Source: Sodalis sp. Ffu
GTDB taxonomy: Bacteria; Pseudomonadota; Gammaproteobacteria; Enterobacterales; Enterobacteriaceae
Direction: 5' to 3'
NCBI GenBank assembly: GCA_024748595.1
Contig: CP072944.1
Location: 342,001 to 406,000, forward strand
DNA: 64,000 nucleotides
In this document: piece after piece, positions 1 to 10,135 of the stretch
How positions within the stretch are numbered: the stretch's first letter is position 1
Layout: every line of letters begins with the position of its first letter
Notes under the pieces: model-generated
The model's input: the letters and a program-made list of their open reading frames with translations, nothing else
What the model was told of the DNA's origin: nothing
Databases searched by the model: none
Position numbers and translations under genes: made by a program

Positions 1-1830
1 TGCGCATTTAACTTGCTGACGTGTCGGCGAAAGTGATATTCAGCAATATTAGCTAAAATAGATAGGTGCAAGCTAAATAAAGCATAGCCGATGCTGTTGA
101 TAAGATGCGTGCATATAGTTAGTTGTGACCGTCGTTACAGCCTCCTCAGTCTGATCTGCTGTAACTATATTTGCTACCACCTGCAAGCGTCGCAGGGCGG
201 AATGATCGCACGATACCTACCTACCAATCAGTGACAAAACACTTGCACTTCTCCAGATTATGGTTTCAGCACTGGTAGTTTGGTCGCGCAGTTCCGTTCG
301 ATGAATTAGGTTGTATAATCGGCTTTATTCATAACAAAATACACTGAAAGCGGCCAGTACTGCTATATCGTCGGTATAACTAGCAGAGTATACCTATTTG
401 CTTCTGGCAGGCACTGATAAAGTTGCTGATGCTTGTTGCTGATGATAAAAAGCCGTTTTTGACACCATAGGCTACGTTTTGACATCAATGCGCCGTATAA
501 AGCGCTTCTTCGATTAGTCTGCTCTTCTATAGGGCTTTGGCAAAACAGGGAATGAATATTTTGCGTCTTCATCAGGCGCAAAATACTTGGTAACACGCTG
601 CGAAGTTTTCGGTGTTTTATTCAGTGGCTGACTATTACTGGTCCGCGGTTTAACCGGATCAGTAATAGCAATTTACCTTTCAACAAAAAATAATCGTATC
701 AGCGTATATACGGCAATCGTGCTTCCATATCCATAGCCTTGAGGACGGAATACCCCTTAAAGTGATCCCCCATTTGTCTGGTAGAGGGTTATTTTCTTCC
801 AGGTAAGGCAGGAGTAAGGTCAGCGGTGAGTTATTGCTTGTCCTCTTAGTATAAGGATTCATTGTCTATGATTCCGCTCGGATGGTGATGAACATCAATT
901 TATCTAGAGGTGAGGGAGAATAACTGAAGTTAAAGAGCTGCATTACCGTAGTAAAAACTGTTCGTTGGCTAGTGCTAGGAGCATATCGTAGAGTATGGAG
1001 CATGGGGCGTTTTTCAGCTATTTTCAAGCAACAGGCCAAATCAATCTGCTAGTCTAAGCCGTCGAAATGCTGTTTATAAAGTTCTTTCACCATCTATTGG
1101 CTGAATGGTATGTGTCGGCCATGTAAAATGACTTTGTACTGTCTTTATTCTGAGACCATCCTGGTTTGTCCATATTTTTCTACAAGGGGTCAAGAAGAAA
1201 ATTACAACGTTTAGTGGGTGTACCAGTATCCTAATTTCGATAATAAAGCGTCCGGGTTGAATTAGGCTGAAATCAGCCGTTTTGCATACTAACAGATAGT
1301 CGGTATAAGTTTGAGTGAGCTGAGTCAATACCTGTTTCCTTCTATGCCAGAAGGATCTATGGCTATGCCATAGCGTCGATTCGATTTGCAATAAAACGTT
1401 ATTTCTGCGGTCAGTTTCAGATAATTCTATTATAGCATGGATAATGTACCGCATTGTTAAATTAGTTGGCGTTTAATGTGTTGATAACAATGATGAGCCT
1501 TACCATACATTGTTTTTTTGAAAAAGTTAATTTCTCTAGTCACGTGCTCCGTACAGCTATCGTTATCTAGGTCTTTGCGGGAGGTTTGTCGCAGCAGTAA
1601 CAATTATAGTTTGATCTGGCACAGTTATATTCCTACCAGAGTTATCATTAGTTCCATAGCATGATGAAAGAACATGGTATCAGAGTTTTAGCACGGAGAG
1701 CAAACAGCGTTCATTGCAATATTTATCGTTTATTTTACCGGCTAAATGTTTATTTTATTACAGTAATGTATTCAGCTTTAGCATCGCTATAGTATCAGCG
1801 ATATTTTCAGCACAATTACCAAAAGCTGTG

Positions 1831-1873
1831 GTATCAAGTGTACCCAGGTCATAGGGTGGGGTGCACTTGATAC
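1831..1873. repeat. 15-bp-arm inverted repeat (hairpin)
   Basis: The arm 1831-1845 (GTATCAAGTGTACCC) pairs with 1859-1873 (GGGTGCACTTGATAC). The only imperfection is one G-T wobble, and the loop is 13 nt. No gene lies within about 1.9 kb and neither side has a T-run, so a terminator role is not supported. It could be a relic of a lost regulatory RNA or of a mobile-element end. Confidence 0.6.
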
Positions 1874-1994
1874 TAAACTCCATAGAGGTAGCGGGAACAT
1901 AATAGTTACGAAAATATGATGGGTACCAATCGATAGGTTGTTATCAAATAGTAAAGGATTCACCTATTTAAAGGCCGAATAGGTGGTACTAACT

Positions 1995-2700
1995 AGTAGT
2001 ATCGCTATGAAGGAGTGGCAAATTGGATCAATGCGTGTGATATGGCCATTGCTTCCCCTAACATCTGGACATCAATCTAAAAATATCAGGAGTCTAGCAA
2101 ATATCCGGTTTCTTCGTGACATGGTTATCTTTGATTGGTACCCGACTTCTTTTTTTTAGTGGTTGTATATTTTTGTTAAACGTTGGTTGGCTAGCGGCTG
2201 ATTTCTGTCAGCATTTACCAATTTAGCTGCAGGCTCTTTCCCAGGTATCAATGATCTGACTATTAGTTAACAGCATACGTTACTAGTATGTGTATCATAT
2301 TAACCATCATTTTTGGTGGTTTTTAAGTTTTTAGCATGTTTTACATTAGGTCAAGTCGTGCTTGCACCTGTCACATTATTTATCGATAGGTCAAATCCGA
2401 TGATTTCATGTTGGTATGGTATTCACTGCTACATGAAATTTATGCCAGAGATGGTCTTTTTTTGGCCGTATCTTTTAATTTTTCTATTTATCTGCACCAA
2501 AGATCTTCAGTTGAGTAGTGTCAATAAATACTATTAGTGATTTTCCGCACGTCGAGTTTTTATCATGATATTAACGTTTTTAGCCTATTTATTGATGCAT
2601 GCTAGTTTAGATAAGGGAATATTATTAAGGTAAAAATGGAGTCCTAAAACTTTAGTATACTGTCGGTATCAAGATACAAATTAGTTTTAATATCAATTCA
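1995..2700 (-). mobile_element. decayed IS5-family (IS903-like) transposase copy, minus strand
   Basis: Read on the minus strand, the region gives broken stretches of an IS903-type transposase. They include a C-terminal piece like 'EAMA..HALIQF' near 2000-2060, a middle piece related to the 'NVTD.EAL' segment near 2340-2400, and a 'KNVNI..KT' piece near 2560-2600. Stops and frameshifts are everywhere. The limits are approximate because terminal repeats are not clear. An apparent 74-residue plus-strand frame at 2313-2537 is only antisense to this remnant. Confidence 0.6.
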
Positions 2701-2879
2701 GTGGTGTGATGGCCATCGCTGAGTAGCGAACTACTATACGTCCTCTTTTGAGCAATGTTATTTTGTTATAACTAGGCGAAACGTATGAGGTACTCAAGCA
2801 AAATATTAGTGATCTATATTTTATAAATAGCTTATTATAGTTTACTTAATTAATGATTTAAAATTTTTTGGCTTTGACA

Positions 2880-3440
2880 TAGAGATATTTTTACTAGAAA
2901 CGTTAATATTTTTACATTATTTAGAAATAATCCAATTTATTTATTTTCTACTATGCTGAAGGTTTTTGGTGAAAGTGAATGAAAAATTTAACACACGATC
3001 AGGAAAGTGTCATATTTGGCTTGAATTACATGTGGCGATTGATACAACAATACTTGACATCATCGACTTTAATCTATTACGTAGTAATGTAACGGATGCA
3101 AGTCTGACGTATCGGCTACAATAAATACGTCGAAAATTAAAGAATTTACACCGCTGAAGAATACTTATGATCCAACTATCTAGGATGCTCTGTGGGTAAA
3201 TTTTAGCTAATGTTTACTTCCATAACAAAAGAAGCCTGGATACTGGTTGAATTATATTGTAAAAATCAGGGTGCCCAATCGACATTTAGGAAATATATGA
3301 ATATTGGAAATAAAACATATAGGATACCATCAAGTTCTTCGGTAAAAAATAACCATATTACGAATAAAACGGCACTTTAGCATTCTAATATTACGATATT
3401 ATTAAAGTGCATAGATTAAAAGTTTCACTGATAGATAATT
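2880..3440 (+). mobile_element. decayed IS5-family (IS903-like) transposase copy, plus strand
   Basis: Starting near 2955, the plus strand reads LKVFGESE-stop-KI. This matches the family motif 'LKVFGEGEWKV', with the conserved Trp codon mutated to a stop. It continues with pieces like 'LELHVAIDTT' and 'LLRSNVTDASL' near 3020-3110. A possible C-terminal 'LRDYD'-like trace lies near 3390. The element is nonfunctional, its ends are approximate, and it lies head-to-head with the copy at 1995-2700. Confidence 0.65.
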
Positions 3441-3620
3441 GAAATCAGTACGGATAACTAGATTTGCAACATTGCGATGCACGGAGAGTTCTTTTGTATC
3501 TTTCCAATCAATTGTTCTGCTGATATGTGGTTATTGGAATATCAAACCGACAGAATCGTAGCTTTTGCGTTATCAGTAGCCGTTCAAAAAAGTTGGAGTC
3601 TATTTAATACAAAAACTTGA

Positions 3621-3660
3621 ATCAGTTCTGGTTGTTACTAATCAGTTCTGGTTGTTACTA
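3621..3660. repeat. perfect 20-bp tandem duplication
   Basis: The 20-mer atcagttctggttgttacta occurs twice back to back with no mismatch, at 3621-3640 and 3641-3660, about 130 bp upstream of yadG. Perfect identity suggests a recent replication-slippage event in non-coding DNA. Confidence 0.9.
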
Positions 3661-3793
3661 AAAGGGTTGATATTTTTTTCATATAATTTAATAAATAGCC
3701 CATAACTGACTTATTGCTATGAGTTAATATATGCTGGCTGGCGTTTTAAAAATCAGTTCCTGAAAAGTGTTTAGAAATAGGGTATCTATACAA

Positions 3794-4726
3794 ATGAAAT
3801 ATGCATTGGAGTTGGAGCAGTTGACCAAGACCTACGCAGGAGGCGCACAGGCGTTAAAAGGAATTGATTTATATGTGGAAGAAGGTGCTTTTTATGCACT
3901 ATTGGGCCCCAACGGGGCTGGAAAATCTACCACCATAGGCATCATCAATGCACTGGTGAATAAGACCGCCGGTAAGGTGATGGTATTCGGCTACGATATG
4001 GATAAGGATATCGTTCATGCCAAACTCCAATTGGGACTCGTGCCGCAGGAATTTAATTTCAATCCATTCGAAACTGTTTATCAAATCTTGGTGCATCAAG
4101 CTGGCTACTATGGTGTGGAGCGAAAAATGGCCTCTGTACGAGCGGAAAAATATCTGCGTCAGCTTAATTTATGGGACAAGCGCGATGAACGCGCTCGTAT
4201 GCTATCAGGAGGTATGAAACGTCGGCTGATGATTGCCCGCGCTTTGATGCATAAGCCGAAGTTGCTGATTCTCGACGAGCCCACCGCGGGAGTGGATATC
4301 GAGCTGCGTCGCTCCATGTGGAGTTTCTTGTGCGATTTGAACAGTAGTGGGACGACCATCATTCTCACCACCCATTATCTGGAAGAAGCTGAGATGCTAT
4401 GCCGCAATATTGGCATAATTCAGCATGGCCAATTGATAGAAAACACATCCATGAGGATGTTGTTATCAAAGCTGAAGTCAGAGACGTTTATTCTGGATCT
4501 TGCAGTAAAAAGCCCACTTCCTAAGTTAAGTGGTTATCGCAGTCAATTGCTGGATACAGCTACGCTTGAAGTGGAGGTGATGCGTGAGCAGGGCCTCAAT
4601 AGTTTGTTTAATCAGCTAAGTTCTCAAGATGTGCAGGTTTTGAGTATGCGCAATAAAGCTAACCGGCTTGAGGAGTTATTTGTGACTCTGGTAGAGGATG
4701 GCAAGTCCAGGAGTGAACAAGCATGA
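3794..4726 (+). CDS. yadG: ABC transporter ATP-binding protein YadG
   Basis: This is the ATPase subunit of a putative export ABC transporter paired with the permease YadH; its substrate is unknown in E. coli. The 310-residue protein has Walker A GPNGAGKST (38-46), signature LSGGM (138-142), Walker B LLILDEP (158-164) and a switch His near 195. Similarity to E. coli YadG runs the whole length. A GTG 27 bp upstream is in frame, but the ATG at 3794 matches the E. coli start; the ribosome binding site is weak. The TGA stop overlaps the yadH start (ATGA), so the two are translationally coupled. Confidence 0.93.
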   Translation: MKYALELEQLTKTYAGGAQALKGIDLYVEEGAFYALLGPNGAGKSTTIGIINALVNKTAGKVMVFGYDMDKDIVHAKLQLGLVPQEFNFNPFETVYQILVHQAGYYGVERKMASVRAEKYLRQLNLWDKRDERARMLSGGMKRRLMIARALMHKPKLLILDEPTAGVDIELRRSMWSFLCDLNSSGTTIILTTHYLEEAEMLCRNIGIIQHGQLIENTSMRMLLSKLKSETFILDLAVKSPLPKLSGYRSQLLDTATLEVEVMREQGLNSLFNQLSSQDVQVLSMRNKANRLEELFVTLVEDGKSRSEQA

Positions 4727-5493
4727 TGCCATTATATTGGATTGCATTAAAAAGTATTTGGCGTAAAGAGATTAACCGTTTTGCCCGTATCTGGGTGCAA
4801 ACCTTGGTGCCGCCTGTGATTACCATGTCGCTCTATTTTATCATTTTTGGTAATCTTATCGGAGCGCGTATTGGCGACATGCACGGCTTCACTTATATGC
4901 AGTTTATTATGCCGGGCCTTATCATGATGTCGGCCATTACCAACGCTTATACCAACGTTGCTTCATCGTTTTTTAGCGCTAAATTTCAACGAAATATAGA
5001 AGAAATTCTCGTGGCGCCGGTGCCAACCCACGTAATTATCACGGGCTATGTCGGCGGAGGTGTAGCACGCGGAATTTGTGTCGGTATTTTGGTGACTTGC
5101 ATTTCGCTATTTTTCGTTCCGTTCCACGTACATGCTTGGTGGATGGTAGCACTGACACTTCTGCTGACAACGGTGCTCTTTTCGTTGGCAGGATTGCTGA
5201 ACGCAGTGTTTGCTAAGAGCTTTGACGATATAAGTATTATTCCGAGCTTTGTGTTGACGCCGTTGATTTATTTGGGCGGTGTGTTTTACTCGCTAACGCT
5301 GTTGTTGCCGTTTTGGCAGCTAGTCTCCAGGTTGAATCCGGTGGTATATATGATGAGCGGTTTTCGCTATGGTTTTCTCGGTATCAATGATGTGCCATTG
5401 ATGTTTACCCTATTGGTACTGGTAGCTTTTATTTTGGTGTTTTATGTGCTATGCTGGTCATTAATTAAGCGAGGATACGGCTTGCGTAGTTGA
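4723..5493 (+). CDS. yadH: ABC transporter permease YadH
   Basis: This is the inner-membrane permease partner of YadG, 256 residues, the same length as E. coli YadH and colinear with it. It is an ABC-2 type membrane protein with about six hydrophobic segments, including stretches near residues 20-45, 55-75, 105-165 and 220-250. Its start overlaps the yadG stop by 4 bp. Nothing in the pair looks damaged, although both flanks are decayed DNA. Selection for the exporter is therefore likely, but its substrate cannot be told from the sequence. Confidence 0.93.
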   Translation: MMPLYWIALKSIWRKEINRFARIWVQTLVPPVITMSLYFIIFGNLIGARIGDMHGFTYMQFIMPGLIMMSAITNAYTNVASSFFSAKFQRNIEEILVAPVPTHVIITGYVGGGVARGICVGILVTCISLFFVPFHVHAWWMVALTLLLTTVLFSLAGLLNAVFAKSFDDISIIPSFVLTPLIYLGGVFYSLTLLLPFWQLVSRLNPVVYMMSGFRYGFLGINDVPLMFTLLVLVAFILVFYVLCWSLIKRGYGLRS

Positions 5494-6876
5494 TTTAGGA
5501 GCATCTTGTGAACAAGTGTCAATTATTTTGTACTCAGGGTATCAAAATGTTGTATATAAAATCTTGATCAGAATAGTGCCGTGTTTTCTTTGTATGTAGA
5601 TCTTTAGAGTGACATTTCTCTAGTGCAAGTTTTACCTGTGGCATTGTCTATTGCATGGATCTTGAAATTAATTCAAGCGATTATTAGGTTAGTTTGCAGT
5701 CAAGCGGTAGTAATATTGCTGGCAGACGTCAAATCTCTTTGCTATCTTGGAGCAGTTCCACATCCGTCCAAGTATAGATGCTTACTTGATACTTTTATTA
5801 AATTTTATTAATAATAAAACGGTTGTAACAATTTGGCGCGGTTGTAATTATTGAGTGAACAGGAATCAATATTATAGGCAGTGCCTGGCAATAGCACTAG
5901 CCAGTCATTTCAATATTGTAGCTTATCTCTCGTACCAGCTGACGAGAGAATCCAGTCTATATTTTTGGTTAAATTATATTGATAGGCAAATCTGTTAATG
6001 GTCATAATTACCTGTACGTGCCTGATACCCTTCTCCTCAATTAGAGACATTTGTTCTCAGCGCAAATTTTACAGTCTGCCGTAGGGTCTACGGTGTTGTT
6101 TTTCCATCGGCAATGTCAAGAGCGTCTGATCAACCAGGACCTGGATGGTCGTTGACGGATTGGCGCCAATAGCGATGGTGAATATTCCTCACTCCTTTAA
6201 TGAGATGTTTTGTTGTTCGCATTTTAGTACCAGCAGTTGGATAGCCAGTTTTAGGGGTAACTAGCAGCAATATTAGGCGTTATCATTTTCCCAACACTGA
6301 ATTTTTATGATTGCTGATCTTCCCCTGAGAGAAGGCAGTGCCGGGAATGTTGATAGAAATCAGTGCGGACTGCCATTCAAAAATAATGCCATGGAAATAA
6401 TAAATATATCGTCTATCATCGCCGCGCTCTGGAAGAGGCATTTAATTTATTACATAAATTAAATGCTAATTTGGAAGATTCTTGACATTATCAAATTACG
6501 ATGCCCAGCTAGGACATCAATAGCGGTAGTGTGCATTGAATAAAATGACTTTGTTTATGTTTGTCATCAGATGGGTATCTGAGAAACTTTTAATTAATAA
6601 AGGCTCGATAATAGCAAAAGTTTAAGTTTACCAAGACGATTTGTCGTACCGTAGTTGTTGTTTTTATTGTCATAAAATGCGACATATTTCCATTTTGGTA
6701 TTGTTATTCTGAGGAGATCTTATTAGCTATGCACGGTCATACTGTAGGAAATACCTATAACGTATCGCTATCGGCTGTAAAGAGTTTTAGCGGGTTTTCG
6801 TCATCAAATAATGGGCATTATCCTTCTCGATTGCGATAAGTAGTCCACTGTTGTTAGTGCCGCCAATTGCTCGCAT
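5494..6876. other. gene-free stretch between yadH and lpoB
   Basis: No intact gene is present. In E. coli the region downstream of lpoB holds thiK and nagZ; I could not recognise remnants of either. The right half contains the 3' part of a decayed IS5-like transposase (about 6270-6600). Small open frames such as 5623-5811 have no recognisable homology. Confidence 0.5.
6270..6600 (+). mobile_element. decayed IS5-family transposase, 3' part
   Basis: The plus-strand translation includes a 'DRNQ' piece near 6350 followed by 'YHRRALEEAF' near 6410-6450. These correspond to the 'DRN.AVANQR...Y.RRSLAETAM' section of IS903-type transposases. Next come 'QITMPS' and an 'IE-stop-N' trace near 6490-6550, where the family has 'LRNYDAQ...ALNKM'. 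Frames shift several times. Only the C-terminal third is recognisable. Confidence 0.6.
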
Positions 6877-7434
6877 TCACTGGGCAACGCCTTTACTGGA
6901 CCAAATAATTTCACCGGTCTGGACTAGAATGAGCTGAAGATCCAGTTCGGGCTGTTTCGCATCTCCACTAGCGGTACTATACAACATATATTGCGCGTTG
7001 AGATAACGCGCTAACCAAATTGCTTTGCTGCGCGACTCCAGGCTATTGTTTGCAGATAGTCCCAGCGTTTGGCGCGCAGTATTAAGTTTATCCGCTTTTA
7101 CCACGTTAAACTTGCTGTTACCCCCGTCAGTGAGGATGGTCAGCGTAGCGGTGGCTTTACCGGTTTGTACATTGCCGTTAGTATTATTTTTCATGGTATT
7201 TATCAACAGCACGCTGCCGTTATTAATGCCATTGACGGACATCATCTGTTTTACCATAGGTGACAGGCTGTTCTGCCAGTTAATGCTTTTTATTTTTGGC
7301 TGTATGAGGAGCGCTTCGCTGGTAATAGGCGGTGCTGCGGGAACTGGTTCAGTGGCAGGCTGATATTGAGAAAAACGTGTGGTACAACTAGCTAGTAATA
7401 GTGTGGTAAGGCTGATTAAGAGGAATAGTTTCAT
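6877..7434 (-). CDS. lpoB: penicillin-binding protein activator LpoB
   Basis: This is an outer-membrane lipoprotein that activates the peptidoglycan synthase PBP1b. It has 185 residues against about 213 in E. coli. A lipoprotein signal with lipobox LAS-C17 is followed by a Pro-rich linker (20-45), shorter than usual, and then the conserved globular domain from about residue 50. The core similarity to E. coli LpoB is clear (for example GSVLLINT, NSLESRSKAIWLAR, LQLILVQTGEIIWS). A shorter linker may reflect a thinner periplasm or wall, which is inference. hinT lies upstream on the same strand, as in E. coli, but 0.7 kb away across an IS remnant. Confidence 0.92.
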   Translation of the reverse strand: MKLFLLISLTTLLLASCTTRFSQYQPATEPVPAAPPITSEALLIQPKIKSINWQNSLSPMVKQMMSVNGINNGSVLLINTMKNNTNGNVQTGKATATLTILTDGGNSKFNVVKADKLNTARQTLGLSANNSLESRSKAIWLARYLNAQYMLYSTASGDAKQPELDLQLILVQTGEIIWSSKGVAQ

Positions 7435-8135
7435 TTTTAGGCTCGATCTTTATCATGATTTATGGAATAAAATTTTTGAATAAATCTAGCCTTCGGTGAT
7501 CTTTTTATTAAATTTTGTTTAGACCATTTGTCTGATAAAATAGGTTCAGATTAGCTGAGTTATTTATTTAAATATACCATGATTCATACTTTCCATAGAT
7601 TTAGATTCATTGGTAGTCCACCGAATAGTTCGTTTTATTAGTGAGTATGTTTAGTAACTAAGCTTTTGTTTCATGTGTTCATTATTTTCTGTTTTAAACT
7701 TTGATTGATCAGCGTTTGATTTCTATCAGAAAGTTTATCATAGCTATTTACGTGTATCATAAATAGCTTTTGCTGTGATAGTTTCTTTAATTTTTTTGCA
7801 TGTTTATTACCTAGTATCCAGGTTAGTGCTTCGACATCTGTTACATTATTTTCTACGAGAGGTCAAAGCTAAAGTATTATTATAATTGCCGTTGATGCTT
7901 CTGGCAACTATGGATATTTTTGACCGTGTGTATTTAAATAGCAATATAAGCGATTTTTCGTTAGCTGGTACCCTTTAGCAGGATTTTAGTGTTGGCGAAT
8001 AATGGTTAGCCTGGCATTCATCAGCTCAGACGGCTTATCAGTTAAGATTACTGGTTATTAATAACCTACGGGGGTATGGGATTATTGATGCTGCAATCCA
8101 CGGGTAAAAGATATGGTATGGCGTTGTCTAAAAGT
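7435..8135. other. gene-free stretch between lpoB and hinT, with IS remnant
   Basis: E. coli has ycfL here; I see no trace of it. An AT-rich segment near 7466-7483 resembles the terminal repeat of the IS5-like element (TGAATAAATC). A minus-strand transposase remnant follows at about 7660-8000. Confidence 0.5.
7660..8000 (-). mobile_element. decayed IS5-family transposase fragment
   Basis: The minus strand reads 'NNVTDVEALTWILGNKHAKK' near 7780-7855, matching the 'NNVTDSEA..GLIRQTHRK' section of IS903-type transposases. An 'HGQKYP' trace near 7930 corresponds to the 'HG.ERRR.WRKLHLA' section. The fragment is frame-broken. It is related at nucleotide level to the copy at 2290-2440. Confidence 0.65.
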
Positions 8136-8483
8136 TTATATCATGAGTGGGCCGAGCGGTTTGCCGCCTAGAAGGTGCATATGGAGATGATAGATCTCTT
8201 GCCCGCCATGACGGTTGCAATTAACAATCAATCGATATCCATCCTCTTTAATGCCTTCTTGTGCGGCTACGTTCGCCGCGACGGTGAATAGTCTACCGAG
8301 AGCTGCTTCGTGTTCAGCAGTAACATCGTTAACTGTAGGGATAAGTTGATTAGTCACAATCAGTATATGGTTGGGCACCTTAGGGTTGATATCGCGAAAA
8401 GCAGTGACCAGGTGATCTTGGTAGAGAATATCAGCAGATATTTCATGCTGAATAATTTTACTAAAAATGGTTTCTTCTGCCAT
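8136..8483 (-). CDS. hinT: HIT-family purine nucleoside phosphoramidase HinT
   Basis: This is a histidine-triad nucleotide hydrolase acting on adenosine 5'-phosphoramidates in the cytoplasm. The 115-residue protein (119 in E. coli) carries the triad H99-L-H101-M-H103 near the C-terminus and the conserved 'NRHGGQE' just before it. The last few residues of the E. coli protein are missing. A good ribosome binding site (AGGAG, 7 nt spacing) supports the ATG at 8483. In E. coli fhuE and ptsG separate hinT from tatD; here that interval contains no intact gene. Confidence 0.95.
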   Translation of the reverse strand: MAEETIFSKIIQHEISADILYQDHLVTAFRDINPKVPNHILIVTNQLIPTVNDVTAEHEAALGRLFTVAANVAAQEGIKEDGYRLIVNCNRHGGQEIYHLHMHLLGGKPLGPLMI

Positions 8484-8859
8484 GACATTGCTCCTTGCTT
8501 ACTGGCAGGTTGATGATGAAATAGTGAGTAGGTTGTTACCCCTCTGCTTTTAAGTGTGCAGGGTTATTAAATTATTCCCTCTATTCCCGTTGAATGTGTA
8601 TTAAAGATATGCATATGGACTAAATCGTCTATATTTCAAAGAGCCTGCTATATGTAACTAGCACCCTCATTTGTTTCAGCTAGGTTTACTCTGAATGCAA
8701 AGACTAAGTCCGTAGGCAATTTTTGCTGCCACATTTTGTCTAATTTTACGCAGCTGCATCTATTGTATCTCAGTCTGGCGTTTTCACATTCAATTTTATA
8801 CATTACATGGAATAAATATGGTTCTATTGTGGCTATCTAGCAAAATACAAATTAGGAAT

Positions 8860-8888
8860 GCAAAATGCCACTAGTATGGCATTTCTGC
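8860..8888. repeat. inverted repeat with 11 paired bases
   Basis: Arm 8863-8870 (AAATGCCA) pairs with 8877-8884 (TGGCATTT) across a 6-nt loop. After a 1-nt bulge, GCA at 8860-8862 pairs with TGC at 8886-8888. There is no T-run and no adjacent gene. Confidence 0.6.
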
Positions 8889-8959
8889 CATACAGTACAA
8901 GTGCCTAAATATAAAGGAAAATTTAAGCTTTAAGATACCAGGTAATGGCTCTTTGAATA

Positions 8960-9110
8960 CATCAAATTTAAATTATTGACTTAGCGAGGTAGAACACTTC
9001 ATCAAACGTAAGTTACTCATAAACAGAATAAAATTGCTTAAACATGCTTAGCTATAATGGCACGCGCATTGAATAAAATAATTCATCTAAATTTGTCCGT
9101 CACCGTGAAA
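8960..9110 (+). mobile_element. short 3' fragment of IS5-family transposase
   Basis: Near 9050-9090 the plus strand reads 'MARALNKII'. This corresponds to the 'MALVRALNKMT' end of IS903-type transposases and aligns with the ends of the other copies. Little else of the element is recognisable. Confidence 0.45.
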
Positions 9111-9166
9111 GTGGCCTGAAGAACCATTCAAAATGAGCTTTTAAAAAATTTACTTAATTTAATATT

Positions 9167-9210
9167 AATAAACAACTAGCTTATGATTGCATATAAGCTA
9201 GTTGTTTATT
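9167..9210. repeat. perfect 18-bp-arm hairpin
   Basis: AATAAACAACTAGCTTAT (9167-9184) is the exact reverse complement of 9193-9210, with an 8-nt loop. It ends in TTTATTG rather than a long T-run. The nearest intact genes are hinT and tatD, neither adjacent. It may be a terminator of a lost gene. Confidence 0.85.
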
Positions 9211-9972
9211 GTTGATCTTTTTCGTCTGCAATATATGCTACTAAGCTCCTATTTAACTGTAAAAACCAGTAGCATGTTAGTTAAATACCAAACCGCTAGT
9301 CTTTATCAGAATATTTAAAATGTTGACTGGTCTCAGTTATTCTACACAGCCAATGTTGAATAAAATGCTGACAGGCAATACGGAGTATAGATAGTATTCA
9401 GCCAGGAGATATAATTTCTTCAAACCAGTCTAATTTTAGTAGGTATATTCTTGCCTATTTGCCACACATTATCGATTTCCTGTTCTCTCTGGAGTTGTCT
9501 GCTAGTTCCATTATTTGCTTCTCGACGATACCTTCTTTTTATATTACGCCTCGCCGCTTGCTGGTAATTGCTTGGTGCTTAGCGATTGACTGGATATTTC
9601 ATCGTAAAAATGGTCTCTCAGTTATTGCCGTTATCTTGTGAGCTGGCAGTAGTTACAGAAGCTCTGTATCAGATCCTATTACTTTATTGATGAATAATAA
9701 TATTTACTTTTTAATTGGGATGGATTTACTCTTCATTCTGGTTGCGTAAACCTGATGTGGGTTTGGTGTAATTACCTGTCATGTTGGCTTGGTTAAGTGT
9801 AAATAGCTGGTTTAGTGTTATCATTTGGAATCAGTGATACAGCGGTTTTGTTAGTCACACTGATAATATTGTTGATGCCATAAATATTATTGTAATAATC
9901 GCAGTAGTTTGTGCCAGAACCTAAACTCTTGGCATTCTCTATCTTTTGGAGCGGACAAAGGAAGAGAATAGT

Positions 9973-10015
9973 TTATACGATAAAAAGCACTAATTTAGTG
10001 CTTTTTATCGTATAA
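9973..10015. terminator. bidirectional Rho-independent terminator downstream of tatD
   Basis: This is a perfect inverted repeat with 21-nt arms (9973-9993 and 9995-10015) around one central base. The core is A5-GCAC-taattta-GTGC-T5, so either strand gives a stem followed by a T-run. It lies about 120 bp past the tatD stop and would end the minus-strand mltG-tmk-holB-tatD transcript. The arms extend well beyond a minimal terminator. Confidence 0.75.
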
Positions 10016-10135
10016 TGGCTTTTTTGCTTTATATTTTTATCTGTTTGGGTTATAATATTTCTACGTAATTGTGTGCTTATTATACACTAATTATAACGTA
10101 TTTTTATTAAAATTATAAGAATCTTTATTTATCAG

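Larger units (their letters stand above)
1..3793. other. gene-free AT-rich stretch with decayed IS copies
   Basis: No reading frame here looks like a real protein. The first 1.9 kb contains nothing I can assign apart from one strong hairpin. From about 2 kb onward it holds two opposed remnants of an IS5-family transposase and a 20-bp tandem duplication, listed separately. Short open frames on both strands lack homology, codon character and ribosome binding sites. In E. coli the yadGH pair is flanked by other genes; none of them is recognisable here. Confidence 0.6.
8484..10135. other. gene-free stretch where ptsG and fhuE would be expected
   Basis: In E. coli this interval carries fhuE and ptsG. 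I found no readable remnant of either. It holds a short IS5-like 3' fragment (about 8960-9110), three strong hairpins (8860-8888, 9167-9210, 9973-10015) and one hydrophobic plus-strand frame at 9459-9641 that I could not assign. Confidence 0.5.

Noticed and set aside
363-862. Two small minus-strand open frames
   Set aside because: Short, with no homology or start signals; expected by chance.
1074-1454. 126-residue minus-strand open frame
   Set aside because: No recognisable motif, no ribosome binding site, and a composition like the surrounding decayed DNA. I could not tie it to any family.
2313-2537. 74-residue hydrophobic plus-strand open frame resembling a membrane protein
   Set aside because: It is antisense to a minus-strand IS5-like transposase relic; a homologous stretch near 7800-7880 shows the same origin.
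5623-5811. 62-residue plus-strand frame after yadH
   Set aside because: No start signal or similarity; the surrounding region is decayed.
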